This document shows, one piece after another, positions 1-8,473 of a DNA stretch of 64,000 bases. Both the position numbers and the translations under genes were made by a program. The notes beneath the pieces are model-generated. The model was not told the origin of the DNA, did not search any database, and saw only the letters and a list, made by a program, of their open reading frames with translations. Numbering within the stretch: position 1 is the first letter of the stretch; each line of letters opens with the position of its first letter. This DNA is from Luteimonas sp. YGD11-2 (GTDB taxonomy: Bacteria > Pseudomonadota > Gammaproteobacteria > Xanthomonadales > Xanthomonadaceae): NCBI RefSeq assembly GCF_004118975.1, contig NZ_CP035376.1:620001-684000 (forward strand). The letters run 5' to 3'.

Positions 1-1349
1 TCGATGCCGCCCATCACCGCGACCACGTCCTGCGACAGCTTGCCGGCACCGACGATGGCCACCGTCGGCGGCACCACCACCGGGGTCGCGTAGCGGCCGG
101 CGAACATGCCGAAGTTGGACAGGCTGATGGTGTAGCCCGACAGCTCGCTGGCCGGGATGCTGCGGTCCTCGACCTGCGCGCGCAGGCGCTGGATCGCCGA
201 ACGCACGCCGGCGGCATCGAGCACGTCGGCATTGCGCAGCGCCGGCACGAACAGGCCGTCGTCGGTGTCCACGGCGATGCCGATGTCGACATGCGGGTGC
301 ATGGTGCGCACCAGCCTGTCGCCGTCGAACCATGCATTGAGCGCGGGCACCGCCTTGCACGCGGCGCAGATCGCGCGGATCAGGCGCGCGGTGATGTCCT
401 GCTTGCCGATCCAGGCGTGCAGGTCGGCATCGTCGGCCAGCGTGGTCGGCACCACCTTCGCGTGCGCATCGGCCATGACGCGGGCCATGTTGCGGCGCAC
501 GCCCTTGAGCTGTTCGGGCTGGCCGCTGGCCGACACCGTCGGCGGCTGGGTGCGCATCGGCTTGCCGCTGGCGGACATCGCGGTGCGCTGCTCGGCATCC
601 CTTCTCCCGCCCGCGGGAGAAGGTGCCCGCGACGACGCAGCATTGCCATCACCCCCAGCCGCTGTGCCGCCGGCGGGAGAGGGGTGCACAGCCGCGCGGG
701 CACTGCCCATCGCCGCACTGCCATCGGCGGCGGCCTGCTTGACGTCGGCCATGGTCACGACGCCGTCGGTGCCGGTTGCGCGCACGCGGGTGATGTCGAC
801 TTTCAGCTTGCGCGCCATCGCGCGCACCGCCGGCATCGCCTTGACGCCGCCGACCGAGCTCGCCTGTTCGGCAACCACCGCGTCCGAGGACTGCATCGCC
901 CCCACCACGGTGCCGCTGTCGGCACGTGCGCCCGGCTCGGATTTCGCTTCCGGCTGCGGTTCGTCGGTGGCTTCGATCGCGCCGCCCTCGCTGGAGGCGA
1001 CCACGCGGTCGTCCGGCGCCGGATCCTGGGTGCCGACGCCCTTGCCGGGGGTGGGGCCATGGTGGTGGCCGGTGTCCTGGCCTTCCGCGCGTTGCGGCAG
1101 GTCCGGATCGATCTCGAACTCGGCCAGCACCGCGCCGGTCTCGACCACGTCGCCGGCGGCGCCGGCGAGCCTGAGCACCTTGCCCGAGACCGGCGACGGC
1201 ACGTCGACCACGGCCTTGGCGGTTTCCATCGAGACCAGTGGCTCGTCGAGGCGGATGGTGTCGCCGACCTTGACCGCCCACTCGACGATGGTCGCATCGG
1301 GCAGGCCTTCGCCGAGATCGGGAAGCTTGAAGGATTTGGTGTCAGCCAT
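1..1349 (-). CDS. 2-oxoacid dehydrogenase E2, dihydrolipoamide acyltransferase (partial, 3' end outside window)
   Basis: E2 core of a pyruvate or branched-chain 2-oxoacid dehydrogenase complex: it carries acyl groups on a lipoyl arm and transfers them to CoA. The N-terminus MADTKSFKLPDLGEG opens a lipoyl domain (about residues 1-80) with the lipoyl lysine in METAKAVV at Lys45. A peripheral subunit-binding domain follows at about 170-207 (VRAMARKLKVDITRV). The linker at about 219-250 (APSPAGGRR, PSPAGGTAAGG) is encoded by copies of the genomic palindromic repeat. The catalytic domain begins near 265 and runs off the window before the expected HxxxDG motif. The gene lies downstream of E1beta, about 190 bases away across another repeat, on the same strand. 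Substrate class (branched-chain versus pyruvate) cannot be settled from sequence; no E3 is visible here. Confidence 0.9.
   Translation of the reverse strand, partial: MADTKSFKLPDLGEGLPDATIVEWAVKVGDTIRLDEPLVSMETAKAVVDVPSPVSGKVLRLAGAAGDVVETGAVLAEFEIDPDLPQRAEGQDTGHHHGPTPGKGVGTQDPAPDDRVVASSEGGAIEATDEPQPEAKSEPGARADSGTVVGAMQSSDAVVAEQASSVGGVKAMPAVRAMARKLKVDITRVRATGTDGVVTMADVKQAAADGSAAMGSARAAVHPSPAGGTAAGGDGNAASSRAPSPAGGRRDAEQRTAMSASGKPMRTQPPTVSASGQPEQLKGVRRNMARVMADAHAKVVPTTLADDADLHAWIGKQDITARLIRAICAACKAVPALNAWFDGDRLVRTMHPHVDIGIAVDTDDGLFVPALRNADVLDAAGVRSAIQRLRAQVEDRSIPASELSGYTISLSNFGMFAGRYATPVVVPPTVAIVGAGKLSQDVVAVMGGI
599..690. repeat. Palindromic repeat copies inside the E2 coding sequence
   Basis: Positions 599-623 read CCCTTCTCCCGC followed by its near-complement ending GCGGGAGAAGG, the same unit found between genes elsewhere in this window. 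A second half-copy with GGCGGGAGAGGGG lies at about 671-684. Both stay in frame with the acyltransferase and encode Pro/Ala/Gly-rich linker. Confidence 0.75.
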
Positions 1350-1389
1350 GTCGGTCCTCGCAGGAACATTGTGTGACGCGAAAGAACAA

Positions 1390-1494
1390 CCCCTCGCCCG
1401 TGCGCGGGAGAGGGGCAGGGGTGAGGGCAGGAGCGAGCGGCAGTTGCCCTCATCCGCCCCTTCGGGGCACCTTCTCCCGCGCGCGGGAGAAGGG
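1390..1494. repeat. Double palindromic repeat between E2 and E1beta
   Basis: Two units in opposite orientation. 1390-1427 is CCCCTCGCCCG/CGCGGGAGAGGGG followed by CAGGGGTGAGGG. 1447-1494 is the reverse form, GCCCTCATCCGCCCC, then TTCGGGGCACC, then CTTCTCCCGC/GCGGGAGAAGGG. Each would fold as a strong hairpin in RNA and could act as a terminator or mRNA-stabilising element between the two genes. Confidence 0.8.
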
Positions 1495-1541
1495 TACGCA
1501 ACGCAGCAACCGCTCGCGGCCGTCGCGCCGCAAGTGTGGCG

Positions 1542-2555
1542 TCAGCCCGCCGCCATCACCCGCCGGGCCGCCTCGACCACGCGCGCGGTCGTGGGCAGGT
1601 ACTTCATTTCCAGGCGGAACAGCGGGATGTGGGTGTCGTAGCCGGTGACGCGCTCGACCGGTGCCAGCAGGTCGTACATGCAGTCCTCGGCCAGGCGCGC
1701 GGCGATCTCGGCGCCGAAGCCCGCGGTGCGCGGCGCCTCGTGCACGATCACGCAGCGGCCGGTGCGGGTGACCGACTCGGCGATGGTGTCGAAGTCGAGG
1801 GGTTTCAGCGTGGCAACGTCGATCACCTCGGCGCTGATGCCTTCGGCGGCCAGCTGGTCGGCGGCCTCGAGGGCCTCCTTCACCTGCGCGCCCCAGGTCA
1901 CCAGGGTCACGTCGGTGCCGTCACGCAGCACGTAGCACACGTCCAGCGGCAGTGCCTCGCCGTCGTCGGGCACGAGCTCCTTGTACTGGCGGTAGATGCG
2001 CTTTGGCTCGAAGTAGATCACCGGGTCGGGGTCGCGGATCGCCGCCAGCAGCAGCCCATAGGCGCGTGCCGGCGACGACGGCATCACCACGCGCAGGCCG
2101 GGGACGTTGGTGAACATCGCCTCGTTGGCCTCGGAGTGGTGCTCCGGTGCACGGATGCCGCCGCCCCACGGCACACGCAGCACCATCGGGCAGTGCAGGC
2201 GGCCACGGGTGCGGGTGCGGAAGCGCGCGGCGTGGCAGATGATGTGGTCGAGCATCGGGTAGACGAAGCCGTCGAACTGCGCCTCGGCCACCGGCTTCAT
2301 GCCCTGCAGCGACATGCCGACGGTCAGGCCGGCGATGGTGGTCTCGTCGAGCGGGGTGTCGATCACCCGGCTGGAACCGAACTGCGCATGCAGGCCGGCG
2401 GTGGCGCGGAACACGCCGCCGTTGACGCCGACGTCCTCGCCCAGCACCACCACCGAATCGTCGTTGCGCATCTCCCAGGCCAGCGCCTGGGTGACCGCCT
2501 CGATCAGGGTGATCGGGTTCGCCGCATCGGCGGCGTTCGCGTTGGCGGCGCTCAT
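1542..2555 (-). CDS. 2-oxoacid dehydrogenase E1 component, beta subunit
   Basis: 337-residue E1beta that pairs with the upstream alpha subunit to decarboxylate 2-oxoacids with thiamine diphosphate and acylate the E2 lipoyl arm. It begins MSAANANAADAANPITLIEA and carries the family signatures VVLGEDVGVNGGVF and FDGFVYPMLDHI, then a transketolase C-terminal domain (ALEAADQLAAEGISAEVIDV). The ATG shares four bases (ATGA) with the E1alpha stop, so the two are translationally coupled, fixing the start. Annotated in relatives either as BkdA2 or as a PdhB-like protein. Length is normal for the family. Confidence 0.93.
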   Translation of the reverse strand: MSAANANAADAANPITLIEAVTQALAWEMRNDDSVVVLGEDVGVNGGVFRATAGLHAQFGSSRVIDTPLDETTIAGLTVGMSLQGMKPVAEAQFDGFVYPMLDHIICHAARFRTRTRGRLHCPMVLRVPWGGGIRAPEHHSEANEAMFTNVPGLRVVMPSSPARAYGLLLAAIRDPDPVIYFEPKRIYRQYKELVPDDGEALPLDVCYVLRDGTDVTLVTWGAQVKEALEAADQLAAEGISAEVIDVATLKPLDFDTIAESVTRTGRCVIVHEAPRTAGFGAEIAARLAEDCMYDLLAPVERVTGYDTHIPLFRLEMKYLPTTARVVEAARRVMAAG

Positions 2556-3625
2556 CGACGCTGCTCCCGGGCAATGGCGTCCTCGCGCTGGGCGAGCAGC
2601 TCGGCGGGTGGGTCGGCGTAGAGATAATCGAACATTGCTTCGACCGGTTGGACTTTCGATTCGAGGTAGGCGTTGATCTCGGCGTCGACGCGTTTGCCGC
2701 ATTCCTCGGCCCAGGCCTTTTCCTGCGCCTCGTCCCACATGCCCTGCGCGGTGAGCCAGTTGCGCAGGCGGATGAAGGGCTCCTTCTCCCACGCGGCCTT
2801 GACCTCGGCGTCGTCGCGGTAGCGGCGTGCGTCGTCGGCAGTGGTGTGGTCGTGCAGGCGGTAGGTCATGAACTCGATGACGGTGCCGCCTTCGCCGTTG
2901 CGGGCGCGGTCCATCGCCCGGCGCATGCCTTCCAGCACCGCGAACAGGTCGTTGCCGTCCACCTGCAGGCAGTACAGCCCGCCGGCGAGGCCCTTCTGCG
3001 CCAGCGTCTTCGCGCCGGTCTGCGCGGTGCGCGGCACCGAGATCGCCCAGCCGTTGTTGACGATGCACTGCACGAACGGCAGTTCGTAGGCGCCGGCGGA
3101 GTTGATCGCGGCGTAGGTATCGGTCTTGGAACTGCCGCCGTCACCGCAGCAGGTCACCGCCACGCGCTTCTCGCCTCTGAGCTTGAACGCCAGCGCGGCG
3201 CCGGCCGCGTGCAGGCACTGGGTGGAGATCGGCACGCACCAGGGCAGGTCGTGGCGCGGGATCTCGAAATCGTTGCCGCGCTCGTCGCCGCCCCAGTACA
3301 TCAGCACGTCGCGCGGTTTCACCCCACGCATGAACTGCGCGCCGTATTCGCGGTAGCTCGGTGCCAGCAGGTCCTCGGGGCGCATCGAGGCGCCAATGCC
3401 GATATGGGTGGCTTCGTGGCCCAGGCAGGCGGCGTAGGTGCCGAGCTTGCCGGTGCGCTGCAGGGCGATGGCCTTGCTGTCGAAGGTGCGGACGAACAGC
3501 ATCTCCTTGAAGAGATCGAGGATGCGCTGGGGATCGGCGAGATCGGCCGGCGGCTCGGCGACGAAACGTCCGTCCGGGCCCAGGTACTGCAGGTACTCGA
3601 TCTCGAAGGTGGCGGCGACAGTCAT
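2552..3625 (-). CDS. 2-oxoacid dehydrogenase E1 component, alpha subunit
   Basis: 357-residue thiamine-diphosphate-dependent E1alpha. The TPP-binding motif appears as CCGDGGSSKTD at about residue 155 and ends with the conserved NN (IVNNGWAIS). Upstream lie the E1alpha signatures YREYGAQFMRG and GNDFEIPRHDLP. The gene is first in the E1alpha-E1beta-E2 operon. ATG at 3625 (MTVAATFE) is chosen; an in-frame GTG at 3643 would add six residues and no clear Shine-Dalgarno decides between them. It may act on pyruvate or on branched-chain 2-oxoacids; in the second case it would supply acyl-CoA primers for the iso-branched fatty acids typical of this family (inference). Confidence 0.92.
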   Translation of the reverse strand: MTVAATFEIEYLQYLGPDGRFVAEPPADLADPQRILDLFKEMLFVRTFDSKAIALQRTGKLGTYAACLGHEATHIGIGASMRPEDLLAPSYREYGAQFMRGVKPRDVLMYWGGDERGNDFEIPRHDLPWCVPISTQCLHAAGAALAFKLRGEKRVAVTCCGDGGSSKTDTYAAINSAGAYELPFVQCIVNNGWAISVPRTAQTGAKTLAQKGLAGGLYCLQVDGNDLFAVLEGMRRAMDRARNGEGGTVIEFMTYRLHDHTTADDARRYRDDAEVKAAWEKEPFIRLRNWLTAQGMWDEAQEKAWAEECGKRVDAEINAYLESKVQPVEAMFDYLYADPPAELLAQREDAIAREQRR

Positions 3626-3785
3626 GCGAAGGGGTCTCGGCACACTTCAGGGGACCGGGGATGATAGCCAGCGCGCCGTAAACTCGCGTTGCGCAATGCG
3701 TCATGACAGGCGCGGCCCGGCATGGCATCGCCCGGGCGCGGCGCGCCTCCGGTCCGGCCAGCACGCATTCAGCAATCGGAGCGCC

Positions 3786-4736
3786 ATGACCCGCCTGCAA
3801 CTCGAACGCCACCAGGTATGGATCTATCTGGCCGCCATTGCCACCGGCCTGGTGCTGGGCGGCGTGCTCCCGGAAGTGCGTGCATCCGGCGAACTGCTGC
3901 TGTGGCCGGCGCTGGTGCTGTTGCTGTATGCCGCCTTCGCGCAGGTGCCGCTGCTGCAACTGCGGGCGGCCTTCGGCGACCGGCGCTTCCTGGTCGCGGT
4001 GGTGACCGGCAACTTCGTGCTGGTGCCACTGCTGGTGTTCGCGCTGGTGCAGCTGCTGCCGGCCGACCCGGCGCTGCGACTGGGCGTGGCGCTGGTGCTG
4101 CTGGTGCCCTGCACCGACTGGTTCATCGGTTTCGCGCAGATGGGCGGCGGCGACACCTCGCGGGCGATCGCGGTCACGCCGCTCAACCTGCTGCTGCAGT
4201 TGCTGCTGTTGCCGCTCTACCTGTGGGGGCTGCCCGGGGTGCCGTCGCTGCAGGGGGTGCCGGCGGCATCGGCATGGTCGGCCGCAGGCGTGGTGCTGGT
4301 GCCACTGGCCGCCGCATTCGCCACCGAGCGCTGGATCGGCCGGCAACCGGCGCGCGAATCCTTGCGCGAACGGCTGGCCTGGTGGCCGGTACCGCTGCTG
4401 GCGGTGGTGGTGCTGCTGGTGGCCGCCTCGCAGGCGGCGACGGTGCGGGCCGCGGCCGACATCCTGCCTCTGCTGGTGCCGCTGTTCACGGCCTACCTGC
4501 TGGGTGCAGCGCTGATCGCCGGGGCGCTGGCGCGGATGTTGCGCCTGCCCGCCCGCCACGGCCGCACGCTGTGCTTCAGCCTCGGCACCCGCAACTCGTT
4601 CGTGGTGCTGCCGCTGGCGCTGGCACTGCCGCAGGGCTGGTCGATCGCGGCGGTGGTGGTGGTGACGCAGTCGCTGGTGGAACTGCTGGGGATGCTGCTG
4701 TACCTGCGCTGGGTGCCGCGACTGTTCCGGGACTGA
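3786..4736 (+). CDS. ACR3/BASS-type permease (arsenic-resistance-like)
   Basis: 316-residue membrane protein with about ten hydrophobic segments, starting MTRLQLERHQVWIYLAAIA. The motif VPCTDWFIGF near residue 116 recalls the PCTDW signature of ACR3-type arsenite exporters, and GTRNSFVVLPLALALP near 275 recalls the second conserved region of the bile acid:sodium symporter superfamily. GGAG at 3778-3781 sits five bases before the ATG and supports the start. No arsR, arsC or arsH gene adjoins it, so an arsenic role is inference; transport of another anion is possible. Confidence 0.75.
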   Translation: MTRLQLERHQVWIYLAAIATGLVLGGVLPEVRASGELLLWPALVLLLYAAFAQVPLLQLRAAFGDRRFLVAVVTGNFVLVPLLVFALVQLLPADPALRLGVALVLLVPCTDWFIGFAQMGGGDTSRAIAVTPLNLLLQLLLLPLYLWGLPGVPSLQGVPAASAWSAAGVVLVPLAAAFATERWIGRQPARESLRERLAWWPVPLLAVVVLLVAASQAATVRAAADILPLLVPLFTAYLLGAALIAGALARMLRLPARHGRTLCFSLGTRNSFVVLPLALALPQGWSIAAVVVVTQSLVELLGMLLYLRWVPRLFRD

Positions 4737-4746
4737 TGCGTCGAGA

Positions 4747-4784
4747 CCCCTCTCCCGCGTGCGGGAGAGGGGCAGGGGTGAGGG
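4747..4784. repeat. Palindromic repeat between convergent genes
   Basis: Consists of CCCCTCTCCCGC, then GTGCGGGAGAGGGG, then CAGGGGTGAGGG, nearly identical to the copy at 30420-30457. It lies between the stop of the permease and the stop of the convergent nuclease gene, where it could serve as a bidirectional terminator hairpin. Confidence 0.85.
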
Positions 4785-4797
4785 CTGTTCGGGCGGC

Positions 4798-7700
4798 CTA
4801 CGGTTGCTGCCAGCTGGCGCGAAGGGCAAGGCCTGCGAAGTCGCGGATGCCTTCGACGCGGACATACCAGACGCCCGCCGCCGGCGCCGCGACCTGCACG
4901 GCCTCGTTGTTGCCCGGCCGTGCGGAGCGCGCATCCCAGGCTTGGGTGGTCGCGGGCTCGCCATGGCGCAGCAGCAGCGTCACGTCGCCGCTGCCGCCGT
5001 AGCTCATCACCCGCAGGTTGCGTGCGCCGGGCGGCAGTTCGATGCGGTAGAGCAGCGAGGTGCCCGCATCTCCCGCAAGCCCCGTGACCGGCACGCCATT
5101 GGCGAGTCCGGGCGCAGTCTGCGGATCCTCGACGATGCGCGTCGTCGCGCTGGCGCTGTTGTTCTCTTCCTCCGGGTCCGCGGTCTGCGAAGTCGCCGCC
5201 ACCGCCAGGGTCAGCTCGCGGCCGAGTGCGTCGGCGGGTGCGGTGGCGGCGAGGCCGAAGACCGCATCGGCGCCGGCGCCGAGGCTGTCGATGGTGCAGG
5301 CCAGCGTGGTCCCGGTGGCACCTTGTTCCGGGGCGTCACAGCTCCAGCCCGCGGGTGCATCGATCTCCAGATCATCGAGCCCTGCATCGACCGCGAACCC
5401 GATGCCGGCGAACTGCGCCGCATCCGGACCGGCATTGGCGAGCGTTGCGGCGAATGCCATGGTCCGGCCGACCGCGGTTTCGGTCGCGTCCGCCTCGGCG
5501 GTCACCACGAGGTCGGCGTGCTGCACCGGTGCCATCCGCACCAGCAGCAGCGTCGGGTCGTGGTCGGACAGGCGCGTCGGGGTGTCCGCTTCGTTGCGGG
5601 CGATCTCCGGGAAGTCGGCATTGATGCGCGCGTGGCTGACCGCATGGCCGGCGACCGCAGGCGACTCCAGCAGCGCGCGGTTGACCAGGATGTGGTCGAG
5701 TGTCTGCGCCTGGTAGTCGAACACGAACGAGTAGCGCTGGGCCGCATCGGCATCGAGGGTGGTGTTGCGCAGATCGGGGTCGACCAGGTCCACGCCGTCG
5801 CCATCCACCGCGGTCTCGCCATCGGGGCTGGGCTGGCCGGTGACCACGCCCATCGCATGGACATGGCCGTCGTTGAACTCGAATGCGTTGAAGTCGCCCA
5901 GCACCACCAGCCCGCGCGCCGGATCCGCCTGCTGGATGCCCTGCACCAGACCGGCGAGGAATTCCGCCTGCGCCTGGCGCTTGGCGCGCACGCGTGCACC
6001 TGTGCTGATCCAGCCGCTGGCACCGCCGGTGTCGTCCTCGATGCCGCTCAGGGAACGCTGGTGGACGACGATCGCGGTCACCGGCAACGCACGGCCGTCG
6101 GCGAAGCGGATCGCGGCGTCCAGTCGCAGCGGCGGGCGGTCATTGAGCAGGCTGGTGCTGCCATCGGGATTGGCCAGCACGGCATCGGCGCCCTCCTGGA
6201 CCACCGCGTGCACGTCCACCCGGGCAACGCCCGCGCCGTTGTCGCCACCGCGTACGAGCAGACCCACATCGATGCCACCGACGTCGTTGCCCTCTTCAAG
6301 GTAGGCCACATAGCCGGGATCGCCCTGGCCGTTGGCGATCGCATCGGCGTTGATGCGCGTGGCCAGCGCCTGCAGGGTGGACAGGTTTTCGACCTCGGTC
6401 ACGCCGAGGATGTCGGGCAGGTGCAGGTAGCCGCGCACCGCCAGCGAGGCTTTGCGCAGGCGCCGTTCGAAGGCCTCGGCGGTGAGCACCGGCTCGCCGA
6501 TCGCCGGGTCGTTGCCGGTGTCGAAGAAGCGCTCGAGGTTGTAGGTGGCGAAGGTCGCGTGGTCGGGGCCCGGCAGCAGTGCGGGACGCGGCTGGTCGGC
6601 GCCATCGCAGGCGACCGACAGTTCGGCTTCCGGATAGATGGTGTAGCGGCGGAAGCTGTAGTCCAGCGGGCCGGCGAGGCTGCCGTCGACGATGCGGCAG
6701 CCGGCGGCGAGGTTGGCGGTCGGCGCACCGATGGTGCTGCTGTTGACGGCGATCAGTTCCGGGTTGAAGTCCCAGCGCGGGATCGCCGGCGCACTGCTGC
6801 CCAGCGGGGCGGGGTCCATCAGCGGCAGGCCCGGCTCGCGGAACGGCCGCGGCGTGCCGGTCACCACCACCGCGAAGCGGCCGTTGCTGGTGGCCGTGGC
6901 CTGGGCTTCGTTGACGTTGCCGCCGGTGGGCGCGACCACGGTGAAGTCGGCCGCGCTGACCCGCATGCCCTCGTAGGGTTCGAGCTGGTCCAGTGCGCCG
7001 TCCGGACGCGGCAGTGCGGTGGTCAGCAGCACCGGTGCGGGAAGCGGATGCCCGCTGGAAAGCTGCACCACGCGCGCATCGGTGATCTCGGTCAGCGGCA
7101 GCTGGAACGGGTCGGCAGACGGCACATATTCGATCACCGTGCCCTGCACCAGCACGCGGTTGCCGACCGCGGCCGCATCCGGCGGCGCGGTGGACGTGAA
7201 CACGAACACGCCCTCGGAGGTGGCCGGGTCGCCGTCGTCCTCGCCGTCGGCAGTCTGCAGGAAGAAGCCGTTGTTCCTGCGCGCGGTGACGATGCCTTCG
7301 GTCGCGACCGCGACGTTCTCGTATGGCGAACGCGCGCCGGCGCCCTGGATCGCATGGATCGCCAGCCGGGTGACGTCGTCGTTGAGGATGGTGCCGGTGG
7401 CCTCGCCACGCTGCAGCTGCGCGCCGTCCGGGCTGGACAGGGTGACCACGAAGGTCTCGTCGGGCTCGGTGACGGTGTCGCCGCGCACCTGCACCACCAC
7501 GGTCTGCGATGTGTCGCCCTCGGCGAACTCGAGCGTGCCCGATGCGGCCAGGTAGTCGTCGTCGGCCAGGGTGGCGCTGCCGTCTGCGGTGGCGTAATCG
7601 ACGCGCACGCCACCGGCGGGTGCGGGGCGGTCGAGGCGCACGTTGAAGAAGAACGGCGTGGAGCCGCTGTCGCCTTCGGCCGCCGCGGTGTCGGCGATGC

Positions 7701-8367
7701 TCAGCCACGGCGTGCCGCCGCCTGCGCAGGGCAGGGTGGGGGTGGCGCGATTGCGTGGCGCAGGCGCGCGAGCCGAGAAATCCGCGGCGTTGTCGTTGCT
7801 GTCGCTGCAGCCGTCGTCGGCGCGCCAGCCCGCCAGTGCCGCCGACAGCGCCGGCGCCGGGCCGCTGCCCTCGTACCAGTTGGCGCCGCCGAAACCGACC
7901 AGGTCGAGGATGCGCGCGACCTGGTCCGGGCTGCACGGCGTGCTGCCGCCGTTGCAGCCGAGGCCGGTGGTGCCGTCCACCAGCGCGACCTTGCCGGCCG
8001 CCGCGGCCATGTTGATGGTGCCGGTGGCGTTTACTTCCGGCAGCGGTGCGCCGTTGGCGCCGCCCGCCAGGCCGACCAGGAAGTACTGCCCCGGGGCGAG
8101 GTCGACATCCGGCAGGACCACCAGCTGCGTGGCGCTGGCGCCGAAGTTGCCGGTGCCGGTGGCACTGGCGTACTGCAGCGACCTGCCGCCCAGTGCTTCG
8201 GGCGTGTCGCCACGGTTGAACAGTTCGATGTAGTCGGCGTTGTGGACCGCACCGCTGTTGCCGCCGGCGCCGTACACCTGGCTGACCACCACCTGGGCAT
8301 GGGCGGTCGCGCCCGGGCCGCACCCCAAAGCCACGGCCAGCAACAGCCGGCCTGCGAGCATGCGCAT
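4798..8367 (-). CDS. Large secreted ExeM/NucH-type extracellular endonuclease
   Basis: 1189-residue modular secreted nuclease. The start at 8367 gives a signal peptide (MRMLAGRLLLAVALG, cleavage near ATAHA) and sits behind a good Shine-Dalgarno, AGGGAGAGG. Domains in order: a lamin-tail domain (about 25-190, VVVSQVYGAGGNSG, NADYIELFNRG), a Calx-beta repeat (about 219-330, ending TGTILNDD), an OB-fold region typical of ExeM proteins (335-480), an endonuclease/exonuclease/phosphatase catalytic domain (about 600-940: TFATYNLERFF, GVTEVENL, VVLGDFNAFE, LSDHDPTLLL), a DUF11-like beta domain (950-1085) and a C-terminal pre-peptidase domain (1087-1189, GDVTLLLRHGEP). The catalytic Asn, Glu, Asp and His motifs are all present. 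Probable role: degrading external DNA for nutrient or phosphate use or biofilm matrix turnover; a plausible type II secretion substrate. Confidence 0.9.
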   Translation of the reverse strand: MRMLAGRLLLAVALGCGPGATAHAQVVVSQVYGAGGNSGAVHNADYIELFNRGDTPEALGGRSLQYASATGTGNFGASATQLVVLPDVDLAPGQYFLVGLAGGANGAPLPEVNATGTINMAAAAGKVALVDGTTGLGCNGGSTPCSPDQVARILDLVGFGGANWYEGSGPAPALSAALAGWRADDGCSDSNDNAADFSARAPAPRNRATPTLPCAGGGTPWLSIADTAAAEGDSGSTPFFFNVRLDRPAPAGGVRVDYATADGSATLADDDYLAASGTLEFAEGDTSQTVVVQVRGDTVTEPDETFVVTLSSPDGAQLQRGEATGTILNDDVTRLAIHAIQGAGARSPYENVAVATEGIVTARRNNGFFLQTADGEDDGDPATSEGVFVFTSTAPPDAAAVGNRVLVQGTVIEYVPSADPFQLPLTEITDARVVQLSSGHPLPAPVLLTTALPRPDGALDQLEPYEGMRVSAADFTVVAPTGGNVNEAQATATSNGRFAVVVTGTPRPFREPGLPLMDPAPLGSSAPAIPRWDFNPELIAVNSSTIGAPTANLAAGCRIVDGSLAGPLDYSFRRYTIYPEAELSVACDGADQPRPALLPGPDHATFATYNLERFFDTGNDPAIGEPVLTAEAFERRLRKASLAVRGYLHLPDILGVTEVENLSTLQALATRINADAIANGQGDPGYVAYLEEGNDVGGIDVGLLVRGGDNGAGVARVDVHAVVQEGADAVLANPDGSTSLLNDRPPLRLDAAIRFADGRALPVTAIVVHQRSLSGIEDDTGGASGWISTGARVRAKRQAQAEFLAGLVQGIQQADPARGLVVLGDFNAFEFNDGHVHAMGVVTGQPSPDGETAVDGDGVDLVDPDLRNTTLDADAAQRYSFVFDYQAQTLDHILVNRALLESPAVAGHAVSHARINADFPEIARNEADTPTRLSDHDPTLLLVRMAPVQHADLVVTAEADATETAVGRTMAFAATLANAGPDAAQFAGIGFAVDAGLDDLEIDAPAGWSCDAPEQGATGTTLACTIDSLGAGADAVFGLAATAPADALGRELTLAVAATSQTADPEEENNSASATTRIVEDPQTAPGLANGVPVTGLAGDAGTSLLYRIELPPGARNLRVMSYGGSGDVTLLLRHGEPATTQAWDARSARPGNNEAVQVAAPAAGVWYVRVEGIRDFAGLALRASWQQP

Positions 8368-8460
8368 CGCGCCTCTCCCTGTCTGGCCCCCCGGTCCCGT
8401 GGCGATTCTGCACCGATCCCGTGGCCGGCGCATGACAGCGGGGCACGCGGATTGATCGGG

Positions 8461-8466
8461 TACCCT
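8461..8466 (+). promoter_or_regulatory. -10 box close to kynA start (leaderless candidate)
   Basis: TACCCT is followed by seven bases and then the ATG of tryptophan 2,3-dioxygenase, which would place transcription start at or next to the start codon. No Shine-Dalgarno is visible. Inference from spacing only. Confidence 0.35.
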
Positions 8467-8473
8467 TCCGCCA

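Noticed and set aside
599..1494. CRISPR array from repeated CTCCCGC units
   Set aside because: Units are palindromic, irregularly spaced and lie partly in coding sequence; no regular repeat-spacer pattern.
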